Part shown: piece after piece, positions 27,450-36,402 of the stretch
Position numbering within the stretch: position 1 is the first letter of the stretch
How the letters are laid out: each line of letters begins with the position of its first letter
NCBI RefSeq assembly: GCF_000382345.1
Contig: NZ_KB908099.1
Span: forward strand, 29,597-93,596
Length of the DNA stretch: 64,000 bases
Reading direction: 5' to 3'
From: Massilia niastensis DSM 21313
GTDB taxonomy: Bacteria; Pseudomonadota; Gammaproteobacteria; Burkholderiales; Burkholderiaceae_D
Program-made: the position numbers and the translations under genes
The notes under the pieces: model-generated
The model's input: only the letters and a program-made list of their open reading frames with translations
Told to the model about the DNA's origin: nothing
The model's database searches: none

Positions 27450-28343
27450 TCAGGCGATCGGCCGCAGCACGCCGCGCGCCGCCTTCACCAGCGCCGCGCC
27501 CATGCGCTCGATCCGCGGCGGCTGGATGCGCCAGGCATGCCAGTACAGCGGCACGTCGACGTGCAGGTGCGGCGTCAGGTCGACCAGCGCCCCCGCCTCC
27601 AGCATCGCCGCGCACTGCTCGAGCGGCAGCAGGCCGTAGCCCAGGCCGAGGCGGAGAGCCTGCACGTAGGGATCGCTGGACGGCACGTAGTGGAAGGGGT
27701 AGGCGCCGTGCGGCAGCCCGTAGTGCCGGAGCAGGAAGCTTGATTGCAGCGGATCCTTGCGGTCGAAGATGACCACCGGCGCCTTCTGCGCCGCGCCGCG
27801 CGTGAAACCGCCGGCGAACCAGCGCCCCGCGAAGCCGGGCGAGGCGACCAGCCGGTAGTGCATCGACCCCAGCGCACTGGCGGTGCAGCCATGCATCGGT
27901 TCCGGTTCGCCCGAGATGCAGGCCACGGCCCGCCCCTGTTCCAGCAGCGAGAAGGTATGGCCCTGGTCGTCGAGCACGAATTCCACCAGCAGCCCTTCTG
28001 CGGACAGGACCGGCGCCAGCACCGGCAGCAGCCAGGTCGCCAGCGAGTCGTTGTTGACCGCCAGCGCGATGCGCGTGGGGCCCGGGTCCATGTCCATCTC
28101 GGCCAGGAATTCCGTCTCCAGCAGGGTGGAGCGGCGCAGGTACTGCAGCAGCCGGGTGCCCGGCGCGGTGGGACGGCAGGGACGGCTGCGCACCAGCAGC
28201 GGCGTGCCCATGTCCTGCTCCAGCGCCGAGATCCGCTGCGATACCGCCGACGGCGAGATGTTCAGCTGCGCGGCCGCCAGTTCCAGGCTGCCCGCATCGA
28301 CGGTGGCCAGGAAGGCGGCGCTGCGGCGTGGATCGATCTTCAT
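27450..28343 (-). CDS. argP: LysR-type regulator ArgP (LysG)
   Basis: ArgP/LysG activates basic amino acid export (argO/lysE) when arginine is high and responds to lysine. The 297-residue length matches the family. The N-terminus (DPRRSAAFLATVDAGSLELA, SPSAVSQRISALEQDMG) and the VRSRPCRPTAPG segment are ArgP-like. It is divergent from a LysE/ArgO exporter across 95 bases, the same arrangement as argP/lysE pairs elsewhere, so control of that exporter is expected. Confidence 0.92.
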   Translation of the reverse strand: MKIDPRRSAAFLATVDAGSLELAAAQLNISPSAVSQRISALEQDMGTPLLVRSRPCRPTAPGTRLLQYLRRSTLLETEFLAEMDMDPGPTRIALAVNNDSLATWLLPVLAPVLSAEGLLVEFVLDDQGHTFSLLEQGRAVACISGEPEPMHGCTASALGSMHYRLVASPGFAGRWFAGGFTRGAAQKAPVVIFDRKDPLQSSFLLRHYGLPHGAYPFHYVPSSDPYVQALRLGLGYGLLPLEQCAAMLEAGALVDLTPHLHVDVPLYWHAWRIQPPRIERMGAALVKAARGVLRPIA

Positions 28344-28437
28344 GGATCAGTTTTGCTTAAGAAGGCTTAGATTTCATGAATATAATTGAATCGGACCTGG
28401 CGGGCAGGGATAGTGACGGCTTTCGCACGGAGGCCGC

Positions 28438-29052
28438 ATGTTTTCCCAACAGGTTTTTCTTCAGGGGCTGGGTCTGGGAGCCAGCCTGATCATGTCGATC
28501 GGCGCCCAGAACGCCCACGTGATCCGCACCAGCGTGCGCGGCGAGCACGTGTTCGCCACGGTCGCCACCTGCATCGTCGTCGACGTCGCCCTGATCGCCG
28601 TCGGCGTGGCCGGGCTGGGCGCGCTGATCGAATCCTCGCCGGTCCTGCTGGCGCTGGCGCGCTACGGCGGCGCGGCTTTCCTGCTCTGGTATGGCTGGCG
28701 CTGCTGGTCGAGCAGCATCCGCGGCGGCGCCACGCTCGATGCCGAAGGCCGGCACGTGCTGAGCTTGGCGCGGGCGATGACGGCGGTGCTGGCGATCTCG
28801 CTGCTCAACCCGGCCGTCTACCTCGACACCGTGGTGCTGCTGGGCGCCGTCGGCGGCAGCCTGGCCGGCGGCCAGCGCCTGTCCTTCGCCATCGGCGCGA
28901 TGACGGCGTCGGCGCTGTGGTTCTCGGCGCTGGGTCTGGGAGCGCGCCGCTGCGCGCCGGTGCTGTCGCGTCCCGGGGTCTGGCGCGCGCTCGAAGCGGC
29001 CACCGGCGCCATGATGCTGGTGCTGGCCTTCATGCTGCTCAGGGGCGCCTGA
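28438..29052 (+). CDS. argO: LysE/ArgO family basic amino acid exporter
   Basis: A 204-residue inner-membrane exporter of the LysE superfamily, probably for arginine or lysine. It shows the family opening LGLGASLIMSIGAQNAHVIR (the GAQN motif is typical of LysE/ArgO), about six hydrophobic segments, and SLLNPAVYLDTVVLLGAV in the second half. Divergent ArgP supports the substrate class. The gene ends 6 bases before a convergent LysR gene. Confidence 0.92.
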   Translation: MFSQQVFLQGLGLGASLIMSIGAQNAHVIRTSVRGEHVFATVATCIVVDVALIAVGVAGLGALIESSPVLLALARYGGAAFLLWYGWRCWSSSIRGGATLDAEGRHVLSLARAMTAVLAISLLNPAVYLDTVVLLGAVGGSLAGGQRLSFAIGAMTASALWFSALGLGARRCAPVLSRPGVWRALEAATGAMMLVLAFMLLRGA

Positions 29053-29058
29053 GCCGTC

Positions 29059-30000
29059 TTATCCGGCGGGTTGGGCGCCGCCTTCCAGCATGCGCTGCAG
29101 CCGTTCGTTCAGTGGCAGGCAGCGTTCGCTGACCAGGGCGAGCAGCAGCTTGATGGCGGGCGAGAACTGCTTGCGGTGCGGGCAGACCAGGTTCAGCGGC
29201 GTGGGCTCGCCGGGCACGCCGGGAAGCAGCACTTCGAGGCGCCCCGCCGTCACGTCATCGCAGACGTCCAGCCACGACTTGTAGGCGATGCCTTCGCCGG
29301 CCACCGCCCAGCGCCGCACCACGTCGGCATCGTCGCTGACCAGCGGTCCCTCCACCTGCACCATGTGTTCGCCTTCCGGCAGCGGGAAGCACCAGCGGTC
29401 GTAGGTGCGTCCGTGCAGATGGTAGAGCACGCAGCAGTGGGCGCCCAGTTCGTCCAGCGAGGCGGGGCGGCCATGGCGCGCCAGATAGGCGGGCGAGGCC
29501 ACCAGCACGCGCCGGTTGGCGGGCGCCACCGGCAGCGCGACATAGCTGGCGTCCTCCATCTGGCCGTAGCGCAGCGCCACGTCGACCGGATCGCGGAACA
29601 TGTCGGCCACCTGGTCCGACACCAGCAGCTGGATGTCCAGTCCGGGATGGCTCAGTCGGAACTCCGAGATCCACGGCAGCAGCACATTGCGGCCGAAGTC
29701 GGAGGGCGCGGCGATCTGCAGGGTGCCGCTCAGGGCCGCGTTATCGCCGCGCATGCCTTCCTGCCCCTCGCGCAGGGCTTCCAGCGCCTCCAGCGCATAC
29801 GGCAGGTAGCGCCTGCCCTCGTCGGTCAGGCGCAGGCTGCGCGTCGAGCGGGCAAACAGGCGGATGTCGAGTTCGCGCTCGAGGCGCTGGATCGCGGCGC
29901 TGGCCTGGCCGGGCAGCAGGTTGACCTCGCGCGCGGCCTGCGAAAAGCTGCCGAGCGCGGCGGAACGGACGAACAGGGCCAGGTCGTCGAGCCGGATCAT
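29059..30000 (-). CDS. LysR family regulator next to a nitroreductase gene
   Basis: A 313-residue LysR protein of the CrgA/AaeR-like group: IRLDDLALFVRSAALGSFSQ, recognition helix ASAAIQRLERELDIRLF, then RSTRSLRLTDEGRRYLP and an effector domain with DVALRYGQMEDASYVALPV. Start MIRLDDLALF at 30000 is chosen, as upstream in-frame codons do not resemble the family. It is divergent from the NfsB-type nitroreductase 282 bases away, a common pairing in which the LysR protein controls the reductase (inference). Confidence 0.9.
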   Translation of the reverse strand: MIRLDDLALFVRSAALGSFSQAAREVNLLPGQASAAIQRLERELDIRLFARSTRSLRLTDEGRRYLPYALEALEALREGQEGMRGDNAALSGTLQIAAPSDFGRNVLLPWISEFRLSHPGLDIQLLVSDQVADMFRDPVDVALRYGQMEDASYVALPVAPANRRVLVASPAYLARHGRPASLDELGAHCCVLYHLHGRTYDRWCFPLPEGEHMVQVEGPLVSDDADVVRRWAVAGEGIAYKSWLDVCDDVTAGRLEVLLPGVPGEPTPLNLVCPHRKQFSPAIKLLLALVSERCLPLNERLQRMLEGGAQPAG

Positions 30001-30282
30001 TTTCTGCCTTCCGGTGAAAGAGGGAGAATGCGCGCCATGCGTATCGCATACGATTGATGACAATAGTTTATACGCAATGCTGCTTGAGTGGCGACCCCTT
30101 CCTTAGGTGGGGATGCACGCGATTTTCATTCCCGCAGTGAAAGTGTAATCCGTGCACGCCGGTGTTTCCCCAGCGAGCCCTTCCCTACAATCCTCTCCAT
30201 GCGCAAAAATCGTGCATGAACAACTCTTCATGCCGAGATCGCTTAACATGGACCGGTTTTATCACGCGAAAGGATCAGCACA

Positions 30283-30936
30283 ATGGATATTCTGTCGGCC
30301 GCCAGGAAGCGCCACACCGCCAAAGCCTACGATGCCGGGCGCCGTATTCCGGAAGAAGTGATGCAGCAGGTTTACAGCCTGCTGCGCCACAGCCCGTCGT
30401 CGGTCAATTCGCAGCCGTGGCACTTCATCGTGGCCAACACGCCGGAAGGGCGGGAGCGCATCGCCAGGGCGGCGCAGGGCGGCTATGCCTACAACCAGGC
30501 CAAGATCCTCGACGCCTCGCACGTGATCGTGCTGTGCTCGCGCATCGACATGGATGAGGAGCACCTGAACGGGCTGCTGGACCAGGAAGAGCGCGACGGT
30601 CGCTTCCGCGACGCCGCCGCCCGCGCCGGCCAGGATGCGGCCCGCCGCGGCTACGTGAACCTGCACCGCTACGGCGCCAAGGACGTGGCCCAGTGGCTGG
30701 AGAAGCAGGTCTACCTGGCGCTGGGTACGGCGCTGCTGGGCGCGTCCACCCTGGAGATCGATGCGACGCCGATGGAAGGCTTCGACCAGAAGATCCTGGA
30801 TACGGAGTTCGGGCTGAACGAGAAAGGACTCACCAGCCTGGTGCTGGTGAGCTTCGGCTATTCGTCGGGGGCGGACTTCAATGCGGGCCTGCCGAAGTCG
30901 CGGTTGGCGGAAGAGGTGACCTTTACTTTCATCTGA
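30283..30936 (+). CDS. nfsB: Oxygen-insensitive NAD(P)H nitroreductase, NfsB type
   Basis: A 217-residue FMN flavoprotein that reduces nitroaromatics, quinones and dihydropteridine by two-electron steps. It is close to E. coli NfsB: MDILSAARKRHTAKAYDA, LLRHSPSSVNSQPWHFIVAN, ILDASHVIVLCSR, DQEERDGRF, MEGFDQKILDTEFGL and LPKSRLAEEVT. Dimeric, cytoplasmic. Terminator directly after. Confidence 0.95.
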   Translation: MDILSAARKRHTAKAYDAGRRIPEEVMQQVYSLLRHSPSSVNSQPWHFIVANTPEGRERIARAAQGGYAYNQAKILDASHVIVLCSRIDMDEEHLNGLLDQEERDGRFRDAAARAGQDAARRGYVNLHRYGAKDVAQWLEKQVYLALGTALLGASTLEIDATPMEGFDQKILDTEFGLNEKGLTSLVLVSFGYSSGADFNAGLPKSRLAEEVTFTFI

Positions 30937-30978
30937 CCGGATGAAGCTTGCCGCCCTGCCAAGGGCAGCGCGGCGTGG

Positions 30979-31009
30979 GCGGCGTGCAGGGATGCACGCC
31001 GCTTTTTTT
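30979..31009 (+). terminator. Terminator after nfsB
   Basis: Stem GCGGCGTGC (30979-30987) with GCACGCCGC (30994-31002) and a 6-base loop, then seven T residues. Confidence 0.9.
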
Positions 31010-31116
31010 ATGCGCGTGATGTCTCAAAATGAGGGATATACGACCAACGGGACATGGTGGTGCTCCGTAGACTGTTCACATCGATCACCCATCACACGCT
31101 TTTCAAGGAGATGAAC

Positions 31117-31932
31117 ATGACTACCACCGCACAACCTGGCACCGCCCTGATCACGGGCGCGTCGACCGGCATCGGCGCCCGCTACGCGCAACGGCTGGCC
31201 GAGCGCGGCTACGACCTGGTGCTGGTGGCCCGCAACGCCGAGCGCCTGCGGACAGTGGCCGACAGCGTGCATGCCGCCACCGGCCGCAAGGTCGACACCA
31301 TCAGCGCCGACCTGACCCGCAGCGAGGACCTGCGCCGCATCGAACAGCGCCTGGCCGAGGACAGCGCGATCACCCTGCTGGTCAACAACGCCGGCCTGGG
31401 CGCCACCGCCAGCATGCTCGATTCCAGCCCGGATGAACTGGACCGCATGATCGCCCTGAACGTGACCGCGCTGACCCGCCTGACGCGCGCCGTGGTGCCA
31501 CGCCTGGTGCGGCAAGGCCAGGGGACGATCATCAACATCTCCTCGATCGTCGCCGTGGCGCCCGAAGTCCTGAACGGCACCTACGGCGGCAGCAAGGCCT
31601 TCGTGCTGGCCCTGACCCAGTCGCTGCAGCACGAAGTCGGCGCCAGGGGCGTGCGCGTGCAGGCCGTGCTGCCGGGCGCCACCGCCACCGAATTCTGGGA
31701 CCATGCCGGCCTGCCCGTGGCCCACCTGCCGCAGGAGATCGTGATGCACGTGGACGACCTGGTCGACGCCGCCCTCGCCGGCCTCGATCTCGGCGAAGTG
31801 ATCACCATCCCCGCCCTGCCCGAGCGCGCCGACTGGGACAGGTTCGAAGCCGCCCGCCTCGCGCTCGGCCCGAACCTGTCGCGCAGCACGCCGGCGCCGC
31901 GCTACACGGAGCAGCCGTCGAAGGCGGCCTGA
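31117..31932 (+). CDS. Short-chain dehydrogenase/reductase
   Basis: A 271-residue classical SDR. The Rossmann motif TGASTGIGARYA binds NAD(P); NNAGLG follows at mid-length; the catalytic Ser and Tyr-xxx-Lys are in NISSIVAVAP and YGGSKAF. The ATG at 31117 is chosen because AAGGAG lies 6 bases upstream. The substrate cannot be told from sequence; relatives are annotated as general oxidoreductases. Isolated gene with a GNAT gene converging on it. Confidence 0.9.
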   Translation: MTTTAQPGTALITGASTGIGARYAQRLAERGYDLVLVARNAERLRTVADSVHAATGRKVDTISADLTRSEDLRRIEQRLAEDSAITLLVNNAGLGATASMLDSSPDELDRMIALNVTALTRLTRAVVPRLVRQGQGTIINISSIVAVAPEVLNGTYGGSKAFVLALTQSLQHEVGARGVRVQAVLPGATATEFWDHAGLPVAHLPQEIVMHVDDLVDAALAGLDLGEVITIPALPERADWDRFEAARLALGPNLSRSTPAPRYTEQPSKAA

Positions 31933-31960
31933 GGCCGTCGCACAATCGGCAACGCGCTCC

Positions 31961-32440
31961 TCAGGACGGCCGCGGCAGCGGCATTTCCATGAACACCGAG
32001 CGGATCCCGATGCCGCTGCGATGCGGGTACACCTCTTCGCGCACCGAACGGAACCCGGCCCGTTCGTAGAAGGGCACCGCATTGAGCGAGGCGGACAGGA
32101 ACATCCTCGGCAGGCGCCGCGCGCAGGCCATCGCTTCCAGCCGGCGCAGCAGGTCGAGGGCGATGCCCCTGCCCTGGTGCGTCGGTTCGACGAACACGGC
32201 ATCGACTTCGCCGGTCCCGGTATTCAGGATCGCATAGCCGACGACCCGCCCATCCTCTTCCGCCACCAGCGCGCCGCCGGCCTGCACCAGCAGCGGCAGC
32301 GCGGTGGGCGCCGCGCTCGCGCACCAGGTGTCGATCACGTCGGGAGGATAATGCGCGGCGCAGGTCGCCCGTACCGCGCGGGTGCGCAGGTCCCACAGGT
32401 CGACAAGGTCGGCGCTGGTTGCCGTACGTCGCAGCAGCAT
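31961..32440 (-). CDS. GNAT family N-acetyltransferase
   Basis: A 159-residue GNAT protein. The acetyl-CoA binding motif A appears as VDAVFVEPTHQGRGIALDLLRRLE (Q/RxxGxG/A seen in HQGRGIA), and the C-terminal NAVPFYERAGFRSV is typical. The start MLLRRTATSADL at 32440 is chosen by its similarity to the family. The acceptor substrate is unknown. Confidence 0.9.
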   Translation of the reverse strand: MLLRRTATSADLVDLWDLRTRAVRATCAAHYPPDVIDTWCASAAPTALPLLVQAGGALVAEEDGRVVGYAILNTGTGEVDAVFVEPTHQGRGIALDLLRRLEAMACARRLPRMFLSASLNAVPFYERAGFRSVREEVYPHRSGIGIRSVFMEMPLPRPS

Positions 32441-32580
32441 GGTCGCTCTCCTGAAATTCGGCAATATCTCCAGCAATAGTACATACGCCTGTGGAAAAAG
32501 GGAAACTCCGCGGCAGCGGTGCGCCTGACTGGCCCGCATGGCGGGATAATCCCGCCATGCCTGTTCCGGGAGAGACGCGC

Positions 32581-33150
32581 ATGCTCCGACGACGCTTCCT
32601 GGCGGCGCTCGCCGCCTGTGCCGGTCCGCCGCTGGCGGCCGCAGACGACGATGCCGCGCTGTGGCAGCGCCTGCGCGGCGGCGGCCACGTGCTCCTGATC
32701 CGGCATGCGGCCACCCATCCCGGCATCGGCGATCCGCCCGGCTTCGTGCTCACCGAGTGCCATACCCAGCGCAACCTGTCCGACCTGGGCCGGCGCGACG
32801 CCCGCAGCATCGGCGCCGCCTTCCGCAGCCGCGACATCCCGCTGGGGAACATCCTGTCGAGCCGCTGGTGCCGCTGCCTCGACACCGCGCGCCTGGCCTT
32901 CGGCCGGGTCGAGCCGGCGCCGATGCTCGATTCCATGTTCAACGACAGCGAGGCCCAGGGCCAGGCCAAGGTGCGCCAGGTGCGCGCGCGCGCCGGCCAC
33001 TACGACGGCAAGGACAACCTGGTGCTGGTGACGCATGACGTGAACATCCGCGCCCTGGTGGGTGAAGGCGTGGCGCAGGGTGACATCGTGGTCGCGCGGC
33101 CTGGCGGCGGACGTCTGGAAAAGCTCGGCGTGTTGCGTGCGCATGCATGA
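32581..33150 (+). CDS. Exported histidine phosphatase family protein
   Basis: A 189-residue phosphatase-superfamily protein. The N-terminus MLRRRFLAALAACAGPPLAAA is a signal peptide with a possible twin-arginine character. The catalytic histidine motif is LLIRHAATHPG (RHG type), with a later LVTHDVNIRAL supplying the second histidine. GGGAGAG precedes the ATG at 32581. Secreted members act on phosphosugars or unknown substrates. Confidence 0.88.
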   Translation: MLRRRFLAALAACAGPPLAAADDDAALWQRLRGGGHVLLIRHAATHPGIGDPPGFVLTECHTQRNLSDLGRRDARSIGAAFRSRDIPLGNILSSRWCRCLDTARLAFGRVEPAPMLDSMFNDSEAQGQAKVRQVRARAGHYDGKDNLVLVTHDVNIRALVGEGVAQGDIVVARPGGGRLEKLGVLRAHA

Positions 33151-33225
33151 AAGACATGCCGGGCGCACACGCGGCCTTGACCGTCGTACAATCGTCGACG
33201 TTGTCCCTCACTTGGGAGTGCGCCT

Positions 33226-33564
33226 ATGAAACGTCTGTTCCTGCTGGCCGCCTTGGTGGCCACCACCGCGTCGGCCCACCACGGCTGGAGCGAATACAAC
33301 GCCGACAAGCCGCTGTCGCTGTCCGGCACGATCGAGGAATCGGGCTACGAGCAGCCGCATGGCTTCGTCCGCCTCAAGTCCGGCGACAAGACCTGGCTGG
33401 TGGTGCTGGCGCCGCCGGGACGGATGGAAAACCGCGGCCTGTCGAAGGCCATGCTGGCCAAGGGCAACAAGGCGACGGTGCAGGGCTATCCGCACCGCAG
33501 CAAATCCGAGGAGCTGAGGGCCGAGCGCATCATCATCGGCGACAAGACCACGGAGCTGCGCTGA
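33226..33564 (+). CDS. DUF6152 family periplasmic protein
   Basis: A 112-residue exported protein. The signal MKRLFLLAALVATTASA is followed by HHGWSEYNADKPLSLSGTIE, the HHGWS opening typical of DUF6152 proteins, which have a small beta-barrel-like domain. Its stop overlaps the next start (TGATG), so it is coupled with the DUF6644 membrane protein. The two families are frequently adjacent and may work together, but their role is unknown. Confidence 0.88.
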   Translation: MKRLFLLAALVATTASAHHGWSEYNADKPLSLSGTIEESGYEQPHGFVRLKSGDKTWLVVLAPPGRMENRGLSKAMLAKGNKATVQGYPHRSKSEELRAERIIIGDKTTELR

Positions 33565-34043
33565 TGCCATGGCAGGACGCGGCCGCCTGGGCCGCGTCGA
33601 CGCCGCTGGCGCAGGCCATGCGCGGCCACGCATGGCTGTATCCCATCGTCGAAACCACCCATATCGTGGGTTTCGTGGTGCTGGTCGGCTCGGTGGCGAT
33701 GTTCGACCTGCGCGTGCTCGGATTCGGCCGCGACCTGCCGGTGCGCGCGCTCGCACGCCATCTGCTGCCCTGGTCGGTTGGCAGCCTGGCGCTGATCGTG
33801 CCGACCGGCCTGATGATGTTCTCGACCCAGCCGCTGGACCTGCTGGGCAATCCGGTGTTCCTGCTCAAGCTGACGCTCATTGCAACGGCCGGGCTGAACG
33901 CCCTCGCCTTCCATCTCGGTCCCTACCGGCATGCCGAGCGCTGGACCGCCAGTGCGCCGCCCTGGGCCAGGCTGCATGCGGCGCTGTCGCTGTTGCTCTG
34001 GATCGCCATCATCACCTGCGGACGGATGCTGGCCTACGTCTAG
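33564..34043 (+). CDS. DUF6644 family membrane protein
   Basis: A 159-residue protein with four likely helices: residues 24-45 (YPIVETTHIVGFVVLVGSVA), 62-84, 96-115 and 136-156. The histidines in VETTHIVG and FHLGPYRHAE could bind haem or metal, as suggested for related cytochrome-like families. It is translationally coupled to the DUF6152 gene through a shared A. Confidence 0.8.
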   Translation: MPWQDAAAWAASTPLAQAMRGHAWLYPIVETTHIVGFVVLVGSVAMFDLRVLGFGRDLPVRALARHLLPWSVGSLALIVPTGLMMFSTQPLDLLGNPVFLLKLTLIATAGLNALAFHLGPYRHAERWTASAPPWARLHAALSLLLWIAIITCGRMLAYV

Positions 34044-34091
34044 CCGGACGCTTCGTGCTACAGTTGTTCGACGCTATCCCGGAACACACGC

Positions 34092-34862
34092 ATGCTGAAA
34101 CAGTTCACCACCTTCGCCCTCGCCTGCGCGCTCGCCGGCGCGGCCCAAGCCGCCATTCCGGTCTATGGGTTCGTCGTCAAGAACACCTATCCGCATGATC
34201 CGCAGGCCTTCACCCAGGGCCTGTTCTTCCGCGACGGTTTCCTGTACGAGAGCACGGGGCTGAATGGCCGCTCCTCGATCCGCAAGGTCGAACTGAAGAC
34301 CGGCAAGGTGGTGCAGAAGAAGGACTTGCCGTCCGACGTGTTCGGCGAAGGCGCGGCGGCGGTCGGCAACCAGATCGTGGGACTCACCTGGACCTCGCAG
34401 GTCGGCTATGTGTTCGACATGAAGAGCTTCAACCTGAAGCAGCGCTTCCAGTACGAAGGCGAAGGCTGGGGACTGGCGAGCGACGCCAGGCATTTGTACA
34501 TGAGCGACGGCAGCTCGTTCATCCGCATCCTCGATCCGAAGACGATGAAGGAGCTGCGCCGCATCCAGGTGACCGCCGACGGCCGCCCGATCCAGCAGCT
34601 GAACGAACTCGAGGTGGTCGAGGGCGAACTGTACTCGAACATCTGGGGCACCGACGTGATCGCGCGCATCGACCCGGGCAGCGGCAAGGTGGTCGGCTGG
34701 ATCAACCTGGCCGGCCTGCTGCCGCCCGACCAGCGCGGCACCAGCCTGGTCGACGCCGTCCTGAACGGCATCGCCTGGGATGGCAAGGGCCGCCGCCTGT
34801 TCGTCACCGGCAAGCTGTGGCCCAAGCTGTTCGAGATCGAACTGGTGCCGCTGAACCGCTGA
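34092..34862 (+). CDS. Glutaminyl-peptide cyclotransferase (beta-propeller type)
   Basis: A 256-residue exported enzyme that cyclises N-terminal glutamine to pyroglutamate. After the signal peptide (residues 1-20) come TYPHDPQAFTQGLFF, YESTGLNGRSSIRKVEL, VGLTWTSQVGYVFD and NELEVVEGELYSNIWGTDVI, all characteristic of the plant/bacterial five-bladed propeller glutaminyl cyclases. The N-terminus AAIPVYGFVVK is just after the predicted cleavage site. Confidence 0.92.
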   Translation: MLKQFTTFALACALAGAAQAAIPVYGFVVKNTYPHDPQAFTQGLFFRDGFLYESTGLNGRSSIRKVELKTGKVVQKKDLPSDVFGEGAAAVGNQIVGLTWTSQVGYVFDMKSFNLKQRFQYEGEGWGLASDARHLYMSDGSSFIRILDPKTMKELRRIQVTADGRPIQQLNELEVVEGELYSNIWGTDVIARIDPGSGKVVGWINLAGLLPPDQRGTSLVDAVLNGIAWDGKGRRLFVTGKLWPKLFEIELVPLNR

Positions 34863-34871
34863 ACCGCTGAA

Positions 34872-35900
34872 TCAGGCCCGGGCGCTCACTTCGATGACCA
34901 CCTTGCCGAAGTGCGAGCCCGATTCCATGTAACGGTAGGCCTCCTGCGCCTGGCCGAACGGGAACACGCGGTCGATGACGGGCTTGACGCCGCTGACGTC
35001 GGCGAAGCGCATCACGTCTTCCAGCATGCTGCGGCTGCCGACATAGATGCCGACCATGCGCTTGGCCGTGGCCAGCAGCGACGCCGGATTGACCTCGCCA
35101 CCGAAGCCGCTGACGCCGCCGATGATCGCCACCGTGCCGCCCATCGCCGCCGCCGACACCGAGCGGTTCACCGTGCCCTGCCCGCCCACTTCCAGCACCA
35201 CGTTGGCGCCCGCGCCTTCCGTCAGGTGCAGTACCTCGTCGTGCCACTCGGGGATGGCGCGGTAATTGATGGTGTGGTGGGCGCCCAGTTCGCGGGCGCG
35301 CGCCAGCTTGTCGTCGCTCGACGAGGTGATGATGGTGCGCAGCCCGGCCGCGCGCGCCAGCTGCAGGCCCAGCACCGACACGCCGCCCGTTCCCAGCAGG
35401 AGCACGGTGTCGCCCGGCTTGAGCTGGTTGCTCGACACGAAGATCGCATTCCACGCGGTCACGGCGGCGCAGGGCATGGTGGCGGCCTCGATGAAGCTCA
35501 GGCCCGCCGGGATGGTGGCCAGGGCGTCTTCGTGCAGCACCACTTCCTCGGCCAGCATGCCGTCGATGTCGCCGCCCAGGCTGTGGCGGATCTTGGCCGG
35601 GGTCGGGGCGCCCTCGATCCAGTGCGGGAAGAACGCGCCGGCCACGCGGTCGCCCTCCCTGACGCGGGTGACGCCCGGGCCGACCGCCAGCACTTCGCCG
35701 GCGCCGTCCGAGCAGGGGATGACCGGATCGTCGACGGTGACGAGGTAGTTGCCGCCGGCGACCATCAGGTCGCGGTAGTTCAGCGAAACCGCATGCACGC
35801 GGATGCGGACTTCGCCGATGCCGAGTTCGCGGTCGGGATAGTCGACGCACTGCAGTCCGTCGATGTTCGCACCAGGAAGTATTTGGTAAGCACGCATCAA
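34872..35900 (-). CDS. Zinc-independent MDR/quinone-oxidoreductase type alcohol dehydrogenase
   Basis: A 342-residue medium-chain dehydrogenase/reductase. It has the GroES-like start (VRIRVHAVSLNYRDLMVAGG) and the NAD(P) motif LLLGTGGVSVLGLQLARAAG. The cysteine ligands of the structural zinc loop are absent, placing it with the zinc-free quinone-oxidoreductase-like enzymes. The substrate is unknown. It lies on the same strand after the DUF2269 gene with 37 bases between. Confidence 0.9.
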   Translation of the reverse strand: MMRAYQILPGANIDGLQCVDYPDRELGIGEVRIRVHAVSLNYRDLMVAGGNYLVTVDDPVIPCSDGAGEVLAVGPGVTRVREGDRVAGAFFPHWIEGAPTPAKIRHSLGGDIDGMLAEEVVLHEDALATIPAGLSFIEAATMPCAAVTAWNAIFVSSNQLKPGDTVLLLGTGGVSVLGLQLARAAGLRTIITSSSDDKLARARELGAHHTINYRAIPEWHDEVLHLTEGAGANVVLEVGGQGTVNRSVSAAAMGGTVAIIGGVSGFGGEVNPASLLATAKRMVGIYVGSRSMLEDVMRFADVSGVKPVIDRVFPFGQAQEAYRYMESGSHFGKVVIEVSARA

Positions 35901-35937
35901 GTCCCCCTCTTCGGTTGGTGATTCAGTGAGTATCCGC

Positions 35938-36402
35938 CTACACCGGCTTGGCCACCATCAGCCAGAAGATCACGATGAAGGCGACAAAGGCGGGCACGCC
36001 GAGCGTGGCCCAGATCCGGAAATAGCGCCAGTACAGCGCCGGCAGTGCGCCGTTTGCGCGCGCGGCTTCCACGGCCAGGTCGCGCATGCGGATCTGCAGC
36101 CACACCACCGGCAGCCAGCAGGCGCCGGCGATGACGTACAGGATCACCGACCACATGATCCACCTGCTGTGCAGCGGGTAGCCGGCCAGGTGGATCATGT
36201 AGAAGCCGGTGGCCGGCTGCAGCACGGCGGTGGTGGCGGTGAACAACCAGTCGGCGATCACGACGTTCTTCGCGACCACGGCGATGGCGCGCACGTCGCG
36301 GCTGATGTTCGCGAACAGCATGTACCAGGCCGAGCCGATGCCGGTGCCGAACAGGAAGGTGGACGACAGGATGTGCAGCCACTTCACGACGACGTATTCC
36401 AT
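35938..36402 (-). CDS. DUF2269 family membrane protein
   Basis: A 154-residue protein with four hydrophobic segments. The start EYVVVKWLHILSSTFLFGTG, with the histidine in helix 1, and RWIMWSVILYVIAGACWLPV are characteristic of DUF2269, an uncharacterised inner-membrane family. The start shares its base (36402) with the last base of the preceding SDR-DoxX gene, so the two are translationally coupled. Confidence 0.9.
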   Translation of the reverse strand: MEYVVVKWLHILSSTFLFGTGIGSAWYMLFANISRDVRAIAVVAKNVVIADWLFTATTAVLQPATGFYMIHLAGYPLHSRWIMWSVILYVIAGACWLPVVWLQIRMRDLAVEAARANGALPALYWRYFRIWATLGVPAFVAFIVIFWLMVAKPV